Source: Blastomussa wellsi (Eukaryota; Cnidaria; Anthozoa; Scleractinia; Plerogyridae). Taken from it: 64,000 nt of DNA. This document shows positions 11,699-22,160 of the stretch, piece by piece. A program made the position numbers and the translations under genes. The stretch is taken from positions 24,871,189 through 24,935,188 of the forward strand of contig OX393561.1 in assembly GCA_947652115.1 (NCBI GenBank), written 5' to 3'. The notes beneath the pieces are model-generated. The model did not search any database. It saw only the letters and a list, made by a program, of their open reading frames with translations, and had not been told where the DNA came from. Position 1 is the stretch's first letter, and every line of letters begins with the position of its first letter.

Positions 11699-11992
11699 AA
11701 ATAAAAATCGTAGTTGACATCAAATGTCCATTCGTTCATCATTTCTATCAAAGGCTTGTTGACGTTCTATAAAAAAAGTAAAAAAATAAACATTTTTGTA
11801 AATAAAAAAAAATTAAAACCAAAATCTATTTACCTCCGCAATTTTACAAAAGCAATCTTTCAAACAATTCTTATGGACGTTCGTATCACAACACTCCGTC
11901 TTTTTCACCGTCAAATCCAACTCTTTCAAACAAACGTGACAAATTGTGTTTGATGGGTTTTGGTTGGCCAGTGTTCTCGATTTTTTCTCCAT
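11680..11992 (-). CDS. Two-exon RING-like zinc protein (unit A)
   Basis: Copy of 32121-32433, with exons 11834-11992 and 11680-11766 and a 67-bp intron. All Cys and His positions are kept. Confidence 0.65.
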
Positions 11993-12244
11993 CCCGATCC
12001 GCGATCCAAGACCCGACTGACTCTCACGATCCCGAACCCCCTTTTTTCATCCCAAGACTGACTCTCACGATCTCGACCCCCCCTTTATTCATCCCTCCAA
12101 CGACTGACTCTCACGATCTCGAACCCCCTTTTTATTCATCCCACCCTTAATTTATATATAAACAAATAAAAAGAGACTTTTTAATACTTTTCAATTTTTT
12201 TTATTAATCAAAAACTTTTTACATATATCAAAAAATTTACATAT

Positions 12245-13454
12245 TTACAAATCATCAACCATATTTTCACAAAAATCTTTTAAAAACTTTCCGGCTCTTC
12301 CCATCTCATCCTCATCATCAACAACTTCACCCACCTCATCCTCATCATCACCCTCCTCCTCCTCATCATCGACAATTTCACCCTCCTCAACCTCTTCGTC
12401 TTTTTCCTCTTCATCCTCAACCTCTTCGTCTTTTTCCTCCTCAACCTCAACCGGATTCAAGTAAATGGGCACATCCACCTCCACATCGACCGGGACCACT
12501 TCTTTCAACGCGTACGCCTGTAATTCCTCACTAGACTTTTCAACGAGCATCACATCCTTTCCGTTCACATTTATCACTGGACCATCGTCGGGACCATTAA
12601 TGTCATCCAATACACCGCTGTGCATCAAAACCTTTTCTATAAAATTTCTCTTACTTTTCCCCTCATAAGCAGAAACGTGAAAAAGATTTTGTTGATCGTG
12701 CATCTGCTTAATCACCTTTTTGGTGGGTTGGTCTATGTACGCCGACAATACATCACAAAGAAGAATCGTCACGGCCCTGCATATGACCCTATTTTCATCA
12801 CCTTCCATCACATTCGCGAGATCACCTTCCCAATCCGAGTTATAAAAATAAGAAACTAATTGCCTGTAAAATTCAAATACAGAATTCCTCAAAGCTTCAG
12901 ATTGTTGTCCCGTGCTCACGAGAACACATTTTAGACCTTCGAGTTCGTTTTGTAACTCGATGTGTTTTTCTCTTTCCAACCGCAAATCCCTCTTTAGAGT
13001 ATCTAAATAGTTAACAGCTTCGTTCAATTCACTATTTTCAGATTCCAGACTGGCAATCTTAGCTTTTAAAATAAACTGATCTTTGTTTGATTTTCTGCCT
13101 TCTTCCAATTTCACCGTTAGTTCCTCGTTCTGAGTTTTCAAATTCGTCACATTAACTGTTAGCTCGTTATTTTCCTTTTTTAAACTTAACATTTTTTCTC
13201 TAACATCCTTTAACTCTTTAAAGTAGTCCGTCTTCTGAGACTTTTCTGCTACAAGGCCTGTGGTGGGTTGGTCCGTCTTCTTCTTTCCCTCACCGCTCTT
13301 CTTGGGTATCTTGTAAGGTCTGGGGTCTTTGTTGTTACAGACTTCGCCAATCTTTCTCTTCAATTTGGAAACTGTAATAAAAAAAAGAAAAGATGAGAAC
13401 ACGTGATAAAAAAAGATCAAAACCCCTTTTATCATGATACTTACATTGATCCAT
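12245..13454 (-). CDS. Spliced acidic coiled-coil protein (unit A)
   Basis: Copy of 32687-33896, with exon 1 13445-13454, intron 13372-13444 and exon 2 12245-13371. The single noticed difference is Glu for Gln in EKHIELQ (12967 region). Confidence 0.7.
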
Positions 13455-13804
13455 TTTCTTCAAAGATCTTTTTTAAAATACTTCTTTTTCTTCTGAGATA
13501 CAACTGATTGTGTGTGAAAAAAAGGTAAAAAGCTCCCCTTTTAAATGTGGTACAAACTATGCCCAGTCTTTCTCAAACTCATTTAAGGTAACGTGATAAA
13601 AATGTTATCACGTTATAAAAAGGTATCATATCACAGTTTTATAACGTTACAAAAATGTTTGATACGTTATAAAAAGGTATTATATCACAATTTTATAACG
13701 TTACAAAAATGTTTGATACGTTACAGGAAGTTGTGTACGCACATTTGAGTATTATAAATTTTATGTGCGGTGGTGAAAATTTCACTTCGAATCGAGCAGC
13801 CGAG

Positions 13805-16219
13805 ATGAAAGTATCAAAAGAACAAAAGAAGGCACCAGTTAAAAAACCAAGGAACAAGAAATCTGTCTTGACGGTCTTGAAGAGAGTCAAGAGTTTTCTA
13901 ACGAGGTGAGAATCTTTTAATATCGTATACACATTTATATTATACATTTTTTCACCTCCATCCATCCATCTTTCTTTTATCTCATCCCTCCCCAGACAAA
14001 AGGGAAAGATCGACTTCGACGCCGATTTTCTCACCCTCTGCCTCGGTGGAAATGGTGGTGTGACCGGCCGGTTTTTTCCCGTCACCGTGCCGCTGGGCTC
14101 CGAAGGGTGGAAGAGGACGATAAAGGGTGGCGTGGACCAAGACGGGAGGGGTGAATTTACGTTGTGCGAACCGTTAGAGGGCGATTTTTTGTTGAAGGAG
14201 GTGGACGGAGAGGAACGATATTCTGTCGTCGATCCTCGAGAGTCGGGCGAAGGGACCGAGGAAGAGGAGGAGGCACCGAGAGTGGTTCGTTCGGACGTGG
14301 AAGAGGAGGTGGCCGTCGAGCTCGGTCTCAGGGCTTGTGGAAATTACGTGTTTGAGGGCTCGAAGGGCGAGAGATTGATGATTTGTCCGGACGGGGGTAA
14401 GACGGTCGACCAGAATCGGATGAGAGACTTTGCCTCTCTGGATCGCCTGTTCGTGAGGGACGCCGACGGTCTGTTGTACTCTGGTTTCGTGTGTTGTTCC
14501 GATCCGGACGCCAAACCCAAGGTCTATCCGGCCTCGTGCGTGTTTCAGAGTTACGGGAGGGGAACCGTGCCCGTGTTTAGCAAGGACATGACGGATTTCG
14601 CCTTTGGTTCGCACCCAATCTACACGACCACGTCCCCCTCGTTTCCGCGATCGCTGAACGAAAAGGTCAAAGCGGAGTTTTTGAGACCGGACGCGGACGG
14701 TTACCTAAGGGCCTTGGAGGCGACTCGGACCGCGTTGCCTCCGACGCGGATGGAAAAGTGCGTCATGGGAGCCGCCAAGAGCGAAAAGGAAAAGGACGCT
14801 AGATACGACGCCACGAACGTGGGTCCCAATTCCGTCAAGTTGAACTTTGACAGACCCGATGTCGAGAACGAACTGAGGGCCATGGGAAACGTCGAGTTGT
14901 TCGGGTTTCTCGACGTGTTGGACGGGCTGGGTAAGCGTAGACAGGCGATTCCCACGGGAGAGTTTGGGTTTTGTGCAGTTCCACCCATCTTGGGAGGGAG
15001 TCTGTTGGTCGAGATTCCCGACTGTCCCGAGACCATCTGTTTCGATTGTGATGTCGAGAGGGTGGTCGGGGTGGCTTGGGAGAGGCTTTTGGGAGGGGAG
15101 ACTTGTAACAGGGGATCGGAGGGGGTGCACTTGTGGCCTTTCAAGTTGAAAAATCCTTTGGAGGGGTGTGTGTTGGGCGAGGGTGGGGAGGTTTTTCGGA
15201 CCGAGGATCGGATCGAGTTTGTGATGGAATACATGCCCGACGCGAGCGGGGGAGGGAAGAGAAAGTACAATTTGCCCTTTTCTCCCAACTGTCCCATCGG
15301 TCCCAAGTTGAACCGTTCGGTATACAACGCCTTTAGGTACCAGTTGGAGTTGATGTTGGAAGAGGATAAGCGGGACCCCGAGTGTAACAGGTGGTTTAAG
15401 AATGCGGTCAAGGATTGTCTGGGTCAGCAGAGCAAGATTCAGGTCACCAACATATTTACGGCCAATTCCTTTTTGAAATCTCCCCTCTCTTGCACCCAGA
15501 TTCCCACCAACATTCCGAGGGATTTTGGGGACGTCAAGAGGGCGGCCCGGGGAGTGGTTTATGATTATCTCAGATTGCAGGAATTGAGTGGGATTTACGG
15601 GACCCGACTGGGTTTTGAACCGGGAGAGGTGTTGTTGAACCCGGCCATGTTGAACGCGGCGTTTTACGCCGAGGATAACAAGATGGAATCGTTGGGCCCT
15701 CACGTCGTGATGGTGATGGCGGCCATGTTGCTCGGCGAATTCAAGTACGTCGAGCACATGGTGGTCAACATGTGCAAGGCGGGGGTGAATGCCTGTCCCG
15801 CACCCAAGGGAAATGGGGATAAGATAAAGTGTTGGAGGGCCGCTTCGGATTACGTTACCTTTTTTAGGGAGGAGATGAGAAAGGGGGTGACGTACGTTCC
15901 CGACTCGGCCATGTTGCTCTGTTACGTCAAGAGCGTGTATCTAAAGGGAGAATTGAGTGCCGATCTGTTGGGGTGTCTTCGTAGTCTGTTTTCTCACATT
16001 TACGTTTTTTTCGTGTTGGGCCAAAAGCATCTCACGAGGCCGCTCGTGTTGGCCGCGCACCTCAGGTACGAGGGGGAACCCGTCGACCCCGAGTATAACT
16101 TGGATGGGAGGGTGGTCAGACAGATGGCTAGCATGTTTGACGTGTACTTTAAATCTTGTACGAAATTGATGTCTCTGTGTAATTCTGAGATGTATGTCAA
16201 ACACATTACCAAGAAATGA
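13805..16219 (+). CDS. Spliced 774-residue protein (unit A)
   Basis: Copy of 34247-36661, with exon 1 13805-13905, intron 13906-13995 and exon 2 13996-16219. Differences from B were noticed at 14633 (Ser/Pro), 15406 and 15658 (silent, both at CpG) and 16106 (Gly/Arg). TATAAATT is at 13754-13761. Confidence 0.8.
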
Positions 16220-16276
16220 CTCTGTGATGTAAATAAATCGCGTGACTTGAACTTTGTAAATAAAGAGTTTTTTTTA

Positions 16277-17138
16277 CCGTATTTACCCGTGTATTAGTCG
16301 ACCTCGTGTATAAGTCGACCCCCTAACTTTGGGGCCAAAAACTAAGTTTTCTTCATTTTATTGGAAAACTTAAATATATTGTATTTCTTAGAATTATTGT
16401 TCAGGTAAGTACTATGGATAATATGAAACAATCACAGCAAGTTTCAATGTGAAGTTTTAATATTCTCGCATGTCCGCAATCGTTTTAACAACACATGTAC
16501 ATGTGGGCATTTTGTCCATATTGTTTGAAACAGGCTTACAAAATCAAACATACTAATTGCAGGCAAACCTTTCTAACTGTGGAAGTTGAAGAAGCAGCTT
16601 TAGCAGGCAAGCAAAACACCAAAGAAGGTCTTAAATCTTTGAGAACGAATCAACGATCGATAAACAGCGTGTTTAGAAAGCTTGGTAACCAAGCTACAAA
16701 ATCGGTTGAGTATTGGTAACTGATGACTGCACGTGCTTACATCATGCCAGGTTACCAAGCAAGGAGTTCGAAGCGAGAAAGATGTTTTTCCTCAGCAGAT
16801 TTACGGCTTTATTTTGCAGGAAATGTCAGTTGTTTATTCTGAAATTGTGCCAGGGAGTATCTTCAACCCTCAGGTCTACATAAAGCAGATAAATTTTAAA
16901 GCATTTAAACTTGAACTGCTAATTTAGACGCAGACCGCCAAGCGAAGGACTTTGCGTTTTGTATCATTGTTTGTAAGATGTTTTACGTAAGATTATAGAC
17001 ACAATTGTTATGCTAATTGTGTCGAATTTATTTTACTGGTGCTTGGGTTTTAGTTTTTGACCCATGTATAAGTCGAGGGCGATTTTTTGGACTGATTTTT
17101 AGGTCGTGCAAGGTCGACTTATACACGGGTAAATACGG
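16277..17138. mobile_element. 862-bp MITE with TIRs and TA duplication (unit B)
   Basis: The left end CCGTATTTACCCGTGTAT (next base T, then AGTCGACC) and the right end are inverted repeats of about 27 bp with one mismatch. TA flanks both sides (16275-16276 and 17139-17140). Block D at 48326-48327 has the exact empty site with a single TA. TA targeting is typical of Tc1/mariner and pogo-like DNA transposons. Two small ORFs inside (16495-16719 and 16733-16927) show no transposase motif that I recognise, so the element appears non-autonomous. It sits in the 3' region of the 774-residue gene and was copied with the unit. Confidence 0.85.
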
Positions 17139-17389
17139 TAAATACTGCTCTGTGATGTAAATAAAGAGTTTTTTTTAAAAATACCAGTGTCATTACTGGG
17201 GGTGGGTTTTCTTTTTTAAAAAATTCTCGAGTCTAGGCAGGGGGGTTTTGGGAAAAAAATATTTTTTAAAAGGAAGAGGCGGAGCCGCGGGAAAATGGGG
17301 GTTTATGGGTCCCTCGCCCACCCAAAGGGTTCCTTAACAATATTTTTTAATAAACTGTTTAAGTTTAAGATTTAAAAAAAGTTGATGTA

Positions 17390-17878
17390 AAAAGTTAATA
17401 ATTAATAAGTTTAATTAATAAGTTTAATTAGTTAATAAGTTTAATAATTTAAAAGTTTAATAATTTAAAAGTTTAATAATGTTTAAAAAGTTAAAAGTTT
17501 ATAAATTTAAAAAGTTGTTTAAAAAGTTAAAAAGTTATAAAGTTAAAAATTTTATAAATTAAAAAAAGTTTATAAATTTAAAAAGTTTATAAAGTTAAAA
17601 AAGTTTATAAGTTTATAAAGTTAAAAAGTTTATAAAGTTTATAAAGTTAAAAAGTTTATAAAGTTAAAAAGTTTATAAGTTTATAAATTTAAAAAGTTTA
17701 TAAGTTTATAAAGTTAAAAAGTTTATAACTTTATAAAGTTAAAAAGTTTATAAAGTTTATAAAGTTTATAAAGTTTATAAATTTAAAAAGTTTATAAGTT
17801 TATAAAGTTTATAAATTAAAAAAGTTTATAAGTTTATAAAGTTTATAAATTTAAAAAGTTTATAAGTTTATAAGTTAT
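17390..17878. repeat. AT-rich minisatellite (unit B)
   Basis: Same array as 1005-1493, with no difference that I noticed. Confidence 0.85.
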
Positions 17879-18402
17879 ACAATCACAAATCAATAAAATT
17901 CATCAATTATTACCTATCCTTTGACTGGACCTTCCCTTCGACAAATTTTCAAGATGGCTTCCCTCTTCAAGCGATTTGGTTGGTTCAATCTTCTTCTTCA
18001 ACAAAATTCAAGATGGCTTCCGACTATAGAAAATAAAAATACAAATCAGTACACATTTTTAAAACGAGATACTAACCTCACGACACTAAACCTTCCCACA
18101 CAACACATCATCCATCCTCCATCTTCTTACTTCAATTCTTCTTTCTTCAAACTTCTTTCTTCACAAATGCTTCTTTCTTCTTTCTTCTTACTTGCTTGTC
18201 CTTTGCTTGTGCTTGTGCTTGCTCTCGAGGTGAACTGACTTGGACTGGGCTGCGTACCTGATTATATTTATTTCTCGGACCAATCACAGACCAAAACCCC
18301 CCAAACCAATCAGAATCAAACATGTAATAGTTAAAAAATAAAGACCAATCACACGATAAAACGTCACGACACACCCAATCACGTGTTTAAAATGATATTT
18401 AT
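17879..18402. other. Intergenic, no confident gene (same at 1494-2017 and 38330-38853)
   Basis: CTTCTTT-rich low-complexity sequence with two near copies of CAAGATGGCTTCC about 75 bp apart. ORFs of 105 residues (+, 17921-18238) and 75 residues (-, 18147-18374) overlap on opposite strands. The first is largely Ser/Leu/Phe from CTT repeats, and I do not accept either as a gene. A donor-like GGTTAGTAT occurs on the minus strand near 18074, so a non-coding or untranslated exon is possible. Confidence 0.4.
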
Positions 18403-18822
18403 TTACTCCTCTTTTACGTAGTTCATCAAATTAAAGTGATCGTTAATCTCTTTAAACAGTTTTTCCGTTTCCGCCAGGCGACCTTTTACGAACTCGTTTT
18501 CCAGTCTCACTCGTTCGGCATCCATCTCCAGGCACTTTATCTTGTCCGCGAGCATTTTATTGGTTCCCTTCAGGGCCCTCACGGCCTTTCTCTTTTCGGC
18601 CCTCCTGTCCAGAATCCTCTTTCGCTCCAATACTAACAGGGCGGTCTTTCTGGGATAACCCGTCAATAATTCCACCAATTTTCTGACGTCGACGACGTAC
18701 AGGAAGGAATTTGAAAATCTCTCAAATATGGGATGTTCCTCTCTCTGGGTGGGTCGTCTACCCTTTCTCCCCGCGTAGTACTCCCTCCTAAAGTCTCTGG
18801 CTTCGCGCTCGGAAAAAGACAT
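18403..18822 (-). CDS. bZIP-like protein 1, 139 residues (unit B)
   Basis: A basic stretch at residues 66-86 (ERKRILDRRAEKRKAVRAL) runs into a heptad zipper L84-L91-L98-V105-V112, the layout of a basic leucine zipper DNA-binding protein. The invariant Asn of canonical bZIP basic regions is not evident, so DNA binding is an inference. The N-terminal 60 residues are Arg/Glu-rich and unrecognised. The AATAAA signal overlaps the TAA stop, so the transcript would have almost no 3' UTR. It is the first of three adjacent minus-strand genes of this type, each apparently with its own promoter or terminator. A viral transcription regulator or dimer partner of host bZIP factors is plausible. Confidence 0.75.
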   Translation of the reverse strand: MSFSEREARDFRREYYAGRKGRRPTQREEHPIFERFSNSFLYVVDVRKLVELLTGYPRKTALLVLERKRILDRRAEKRKAVRALKGTNKMLADKIKCLEMDAERVRLENEFVKGRLAETEKLFKEINDHFNLMNYVKEE

Positions 18823-18877
18823 GTTTACTCCTCGGGTTCTGATTGTAAATGATTATGAAATGTTTAAAACGGTCCCA

Positions 18878-18885
18878 CCTTTATA
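18878..18885 (-). promoter_or_regulatory. TATA box of bZIP-like gene 1
   Basis: TATAAAGG on the minus strand, about 56 bp before the ATG at 18822. The same box is present in units A and C. Confidence 0.6.
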
Positions 18886-18938
18886 CAAATCTGGTCCATT
18901 CATGTGTCCTTTTCACGAGCCTCGTTATAAAGTTTCAA

Positions 18939-19154
18939 CTACTCAAATATCAATTCTTCGTTTCTCTTGGTGACGCGTCTCAATTCTTCGATAAGGTAAC
19001 GCGTGGTGACATCCTTTTGTTTTCCAAGCCTCTTTCTCTCTATTCTCTTTTTACGTCTCATGACGGGTTCAAACACGTTCAGAGGTTTACCTCTAAATAG
19101 ATCTCGTAAGATGCCCTCGGGTACGTTAAACAGGAACTCGTCAGAGTAATCCAT
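18939..19154 (-). CDS. Short bZIP-like protein 2, 71 residues (unit B)
   Basis: The start is the ATG at 19154, chosen because the open frame upstream runs through the gene's own TATA box. Residues 32-47 are basic (MRRKKRIERKRLGKQK), followed by a minimal zipper L54-V61-L68, after which the protein ends. It resembles a bZIP domain with an acidic/hydrophobic 30-residue N-terminus and no other domain. Such short zippers could act as dominant partners of longer bZIP proteins, for example the two neighbours; this is inference. It lies between bZIP-like genes 1 and 3, all on the minus strand. Confidence 0.65.
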   Translation of the reverse strand: MDYSDEFLFNVPEGILRDLFRGKPLNVFEPVMRRKKRIERKRLGKQKDVTTRYLIEELRRVTKRNEELIFE

Positions 19155-19192
19155 CCCGGGACAAATGATAAACTCGAATGAAATACCCCAAT

Positions 19193-19200
19193 CTATATAA
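19193..19200 (-). promoter_or_regulatory. TATA box of bZIP-like gene 2
   Basis: TTATATAG on the minus strand, about 39 bp before the ATG at 19154. Its position argues against an upstream TTG start at 19217, which would put the TATA box inside the coding region. Confidence 0.6.
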
Positions 19201-19217
19201 CACACGGCCCGGCCCAA

Positions 19218-19340
19218 CCCACAAAACGATCACGTTATACATTGACCAGCCCACAAAACGATCACGTTATACATTTTTGACCCGTGACCCCACCCAACAA
19301 ATGATCACGTTATAAAATCGTTTAACACGTTTTATTCACG
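19218..19340. promoter_or_regulatory. Repeated GATCACGTTATA motif between bZIP genes 2 and 3
   Basis: The motif GATCACGTTATA occurs three times at roughly 35-50 bp spacing (near 19228, 19260 and 19302), twice within the longer string CCCACAAAACGATCACG. CACGT is an E-box/bZIP-type core, so this is a candidate binding cluster for the neighbouring bZIP-like proteins. The same block is in units A and C. Similar ACGTTATA words recur at 34040-34160 before the 774-residue gene. Confidence 0.4.
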
Positions 19341-20003
19341 TTAAAAATCTAATTCGGTTACATCTAATTGGGGAAAATACTTGTCACATTCTCTCATCAA
19401 CTTTTGTTCGGTATCTTCCGGGTCAAATATTTCGGGTAAATACGATTGGAACACGTCGGTTTCGCGTTCACATCTCTTAATTTCATTCAATGTCATTTCT
19501 TCTTGAATTATTTCGTCACCACCAGTCAGATTGATTTCTAAATCATCCAAACATTGGTTTCCTAACACTCTCACGACCTTGGATTGACTCATGCCGATCA
19601 TTTCGTCGTGCATTCTGATGACGAGATCGGTCAAGTTTCTTTTCTGGGTTTCCTCTCCTGTCAATCTCTCAGTCAACATCTCGTTATCCCTCTCAACAGC
19701 TTCCCTTTTCGACTTTTCTTTTGACAGTTTGTCTTTCAGACACTCGATCTCATTCTGGAGGTCACGGACTTTGATTTCCAGGTGATACACCCACGTCCTC
19801 TTCCTCTTTCTGGTATTTTGTGACGCGTTACATCTCTTCCACCTTCGGATCTCAGTCAACTTGGATTCCCGATCCGCGTCATCTTTCAACAACGCCCTGA
19901 CTTCTATCATCCTCTTACCAAGCCAAAAGTCTCTCTGCTCTTGAAATTCCATTCTATTTTGAGATCTGTATGGTCTGGATTCTGAGTTTGTATGAATATT
20001 CAT
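19341..20003 (-). CDS. bZIP-like protein 3, 220 residues (unit B)
   Basis: This is the clearest bZIP of the trio. The basic region at residues 53-69 includes NASQNTRKRKR, which aligns with the Jun/Fos type basic motif, although the invariant Asn position appears to be Arg. It is followed by a zipper L75-L82-L89 and further coiled coil to about residue 125. The C-terminal half (150-220) is acidic and could be an activation region. The stop TAA is followed at once by the AATAAA signal. No convincing TATA box is visible upstream, unlike most genes in the unit. Confidence 0.75.
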   Translation of the reverse strand: MNIHTNSESRPYRSQNRMEFQEQRDFWLGKRMIEVRALLKDDADRESKLTEIRRWKRCNASQNTRKRKRTWVYHLEIKVRDLQNEIECLKDKLSKEKSKREAVERDNEMLTERLTGEETQKRNLTDLVIRMHDEMIGMSQSKVVRVLGNQCLDDLEINLTGGDEIIQEEMTLNEIKRCERETDVFQSYLPEIFDPEDTEQKLMRECDKYFPQLDVTELDF

Positions 20004-20157
20004 CAGATGTGAGACTGTTTAAGTAAAACCACAACACCAATCACGGCGCCCGACACGTACAGGAAATATCGAATGTTGGGTGTGGACGAGAAGTGACAGG
20101 TGGTAAACAAAAAAACCCCGATTTTTTATACCCACATTCATTTTTAAATATTCACCC

Positions 20158-20400
20158 ACAAATCACATGTCATTTTCACCCACAAATCACATGTAATTTT
20201 TATATACCAGACAAAGATTCACGGGTAATTTTATAAGACAAAGATTCATGGGTAATTTTTATATACCCGACAAAGATTCATGGGTAATTTTTATAAGACA
20301 AAGATTCACGGGTAATTTTTATAAGACAAAGATTCACGGGTAATTTTTATATATTCACGGGCACCCCAGACCCCACAGACGTGTCATTTTATATACCCGA
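20158..20400. repeat. CACGGGTAA minisatellite and GT-rich tract (unit B)
   Basis: Five imperfect tandem copies of about 30 bp with the core ACAAAGATTCACGGGTAA joined by TTTTTATA or TTTTATATACCCG, preceded by two AATCACATGT copies. A GT-rich stretch follows to 20480. No gene is seen between 20004 and 20563. This repeat sits at the edge of the gap in unit A and probably caused it. Confidence 0.7.
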
Positions 20401-20563
20401 CAAACAATGGGGTGGTGGTGTGTGATGTGTAGTGTGTAGTGTGAAATGGGTTGGTGTGTCGGTGTGTGTGTTTATATATTATGTGACTGGGTACATTCCC
20501 CCTCTTGACACCGTGACTACACAAATGTATATCAAGTTCAAATCACCTTTATTTTCACAAAAT

Positions 20564-21571
20564 CTAAAAAATATATCTATCGTAAATTCGTCCGTTCATC
20601 ACGTATGAAGTGACATTATTTCCCGTTTCATAAAATTGAAACCAACAGTTTTTGGACCTAAACAATCCTTCATTAAACATGCTCTTACAATCCTCGTCAA
20701 ACATGTCACGTCCGTAACGCAATTTCACGATGCGTATTTTATTTAAATTGGAATCAGACACGACCTCTAAAAATCGAGGGGTCACTACGTTAGAAAATAC
20801 TTCTAAAGTTTCTAAGAATTCATTGTTCTTCATGATATCGATCACTCCTTCATCGGTCACGCGTTCAGAAAGGCATTCGAACCTCTCGAGACGGTGAAGG
20901 CCCACGGCCAGGTTGTGCAATCCGTCGTCCGTCAGGTGTCTGCAATCGTTCAAGTATAACTCTTCTAGATCCTTCAATTGACAGGCGATCGTCACGGTGG
21001 AAATGTCGGTCAAGAGGTGACATTTGCCGGCGTCCAGACTTCTCGCTCGCACGCTATATTGTAACATCAGTCCCAGGTCTTCGTCCGTCACGGTCTCCCC
21101 CAACACGAGATTTTTCGGTTCCGGTCGCTTGTCGATGTATCTGGGCGGTTCGACCAGGGGGGTGGCGGGACGTTTTTTGTCAGGAATGTCCTTCAACCAA
21201 TCGCTGACCATGATGGACCTCTTTTTGGGCTTTTTGGGTGGTTCGGAGGGTCCGGGTGTGTCTTCGGCGTATACGTACTCCCCCTCCATGGTGTAACCCG
21301 CGTCGTAACCTTTGGTGTCGCTACTATAACCGGACACTTGTCCCTTTCCCCAATCGTCTTTGTCGTCTTCTTCGGGGGTGCTGGTGGGAGAGCTGGCGGG
21401 CGAGTACGGTAAATGACAACTCAACCCGGCCAGCCTCATGGTACCGGATGTGGGAGTCTGGTCCGGGTCATTTAAGAACAATTCCAATTCCAATCTCTGT
21501 CTCTTGGTGTTCGGTTCCGATTCGTCGGTCATCTTTCTCTTGTTACACTTACAATTACAATTACAAGCCAT
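20564..21571 (-). CDS. Leucine-rich repeat protein, 335 residues (unit B)
   Basis: The N-terminus is a short Cys/Asn/Lys run (MACNCNCKCNKRK) followed by about 130 residues rich in Pro, Ser, Asp and Lys, probably disordered. From about residue 155 to 300 there are LRRs of the Cys-containing AMN1/FBXL type, recognisable by L..LYLNDCRHLTDDGL and VTDEGV. No F-box is present, so it could compete with F-box/LRR proteins for substrates or be a diverged relative of the unit's own F-box/LRR gene. Its function is unknown. It is divergent from the 64-residue gene at 21783, with about 210 bp between the two starts. Confidence 0.75.
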   Translation of the reverse strand: MACNCNCKCNKRKMTDESEPNTKRQRLELELFLNDPDQTPTSGTMRLAGLSCHLPYSPASSPTSTPEEDDKDDWGKGQVSGYSSDTKGYDAGYTMEGEYVYAEDTPGPSEPPKKPKKRSIMVSDWLKDIPDKKRPATPLVEPPRYIDKRPEPKNLVLGETVTDEDLGLMLQYSVRARSLDAGKCHLLTDISTVTIACQLKDLEELYLNDCRHLTDDGLHNLAVGLHRLERFECLSERVTDEGVIDIMKNNEFLETLEVFSNVVTPRFLEVVSDSNLNKIRIVKLRYGRDMFDEDCKSMFNEGLFRSKNCWFQFYETGNNVTSYVMNGRIYDRYIF

Positions 21572-21616
21572 CTTCGAGTTTCTGGTTTGGAATGGGCTCC
21601 GAGTGGATGTGCGTCC

Positions 21617-21624
21617 CCTTTTAT
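21617..21624 (-). promoter_or_regulatory. TATA box of LRR gene
   Basis: ATAAAAGG on the minus strand, 46 bp before the ATG at 21571. The unit C copy of this gene loses exactly this box, because homology ends one base before it. Confidence 0.6.
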
Positions 21625-21735
21625 CCCCTCAAACTGTAACGTGAGCGTCGATTTACGTAATAGACGAGAACCAATCAGGATCTTGGGCGTGTAATCACGT
21701 CACCGACCATCCACCAATCAGGAGCCGATAAAACG

Positions 21736-21743
21736 TATAAAAG
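21736..21743 (+). promoter_or_regulatory. TATA box of 64-residue coiled-coil gene
   Basis: TATAAAAG, 40 bp before the ATG at 21783. Confidence 0.65.
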
Positions 21744-21782
21744 TGGGTGACCGGTTCGAAAATTCGTTCATAAGTCGCTGGG

Positions 21783-21977
21783 ATGGCCACGGTACAAGAC
21801 AAGATCATGTTCAAAGCCAGGGAAAAGGCCGAATCGAACTTGAAAATGGTCTTCAGAGAGTTAAATGCGACTTGGAGAGAAGAAAAGATGGCGCTGTTGG
21901 AGGAGAACAGAGAGTTGAAAGAACTCTTAAAAATGAACACGGAAATTTATTGTAACCGGGGATTTGAAGATGATTAA
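21783..21977 (+). CDS. Small coiled-coil protein, 64 residues
   Basis: Nearly the whole protein is a charged amphipathic helix with leucines at heptad-like spacing (ALLEENRELKELLKMN near residues 37-52). It would be a small dimeric coiled coil. A good TATA box lies 40 bp upstream and AATAAA follows the stop directly. The AATAAA-containing sequence is duplicated as a 29-bp direct repeat at about 21974-22030. No family is recognised. A partner for the bZIP-like proteins is conceivable but unsupported. It is seen once because unit A has the gap and unit C breaks off before it. Confidence 0.6.
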   Translation: MATVQDKIMFKAREKAESNLKMVFRELNATWREEKMALLEENRELKELLKMNTEIYCNRGFEDD

Positions 21978-22160
21978 AATAAAATGTAAAATTTTGGTAT
22001 TTAAAATAAAATGTAAAATTTTGGTTTGGTGTCGATTTTTCCGTGTAGGGGTCAAGTGGTATTTTTTTGTTTCCTGTCAGACTCTCACGGTCTCTTCGTT
22101 GTCAGACATGTTTACTCTTTGGGGAACAGTGTTAAGTGACTAGAGATGAGAGAGACCACC

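Larger units (their letters stand above)
1..16276. repeat. Tandem unit A of the virus-like cassette (left end cut, gap inside)
   Basis: Base 1 corresponds to 16386 in unit B, and the two run in parallel to 16276. Up to 3800 the offset is 16385. After the N gap it is 20427, then about 20442, because the gap stands for roughly 4.24 kb seen only in B. The LRR, 64-residue, 161-residue and 397-residue genes and the start of the glycoprotein gene are therefore missing from the read sequence here. Sequence identity to B is very high, with only scattered substitutions and a few short indels noticed. Confidence 0.95.

Noticed and set aside
12465..12668. Plus-strand ORFs opposite the acidic coiled-coil gene
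   Set aside because: They are complements of Glu/Asp codon runs (Ser/Thr-rich), without independent support.
14705..15757. Antisense ORF of 350 codons inside the 774-residue gene (also 35147-36199 and 46756-47808)
   Set aside because: Shadow of a GC-rich, strongly codon-biased gene. Low-complexity composition, no promoter, and the sense strand has a spliced, conserved frame.
20158..20400. Repeat array as a CRISPR
   Set aside because: Units are contiguous and imperfect, with no unique spacers and no cas genes. It is a minisatellite.
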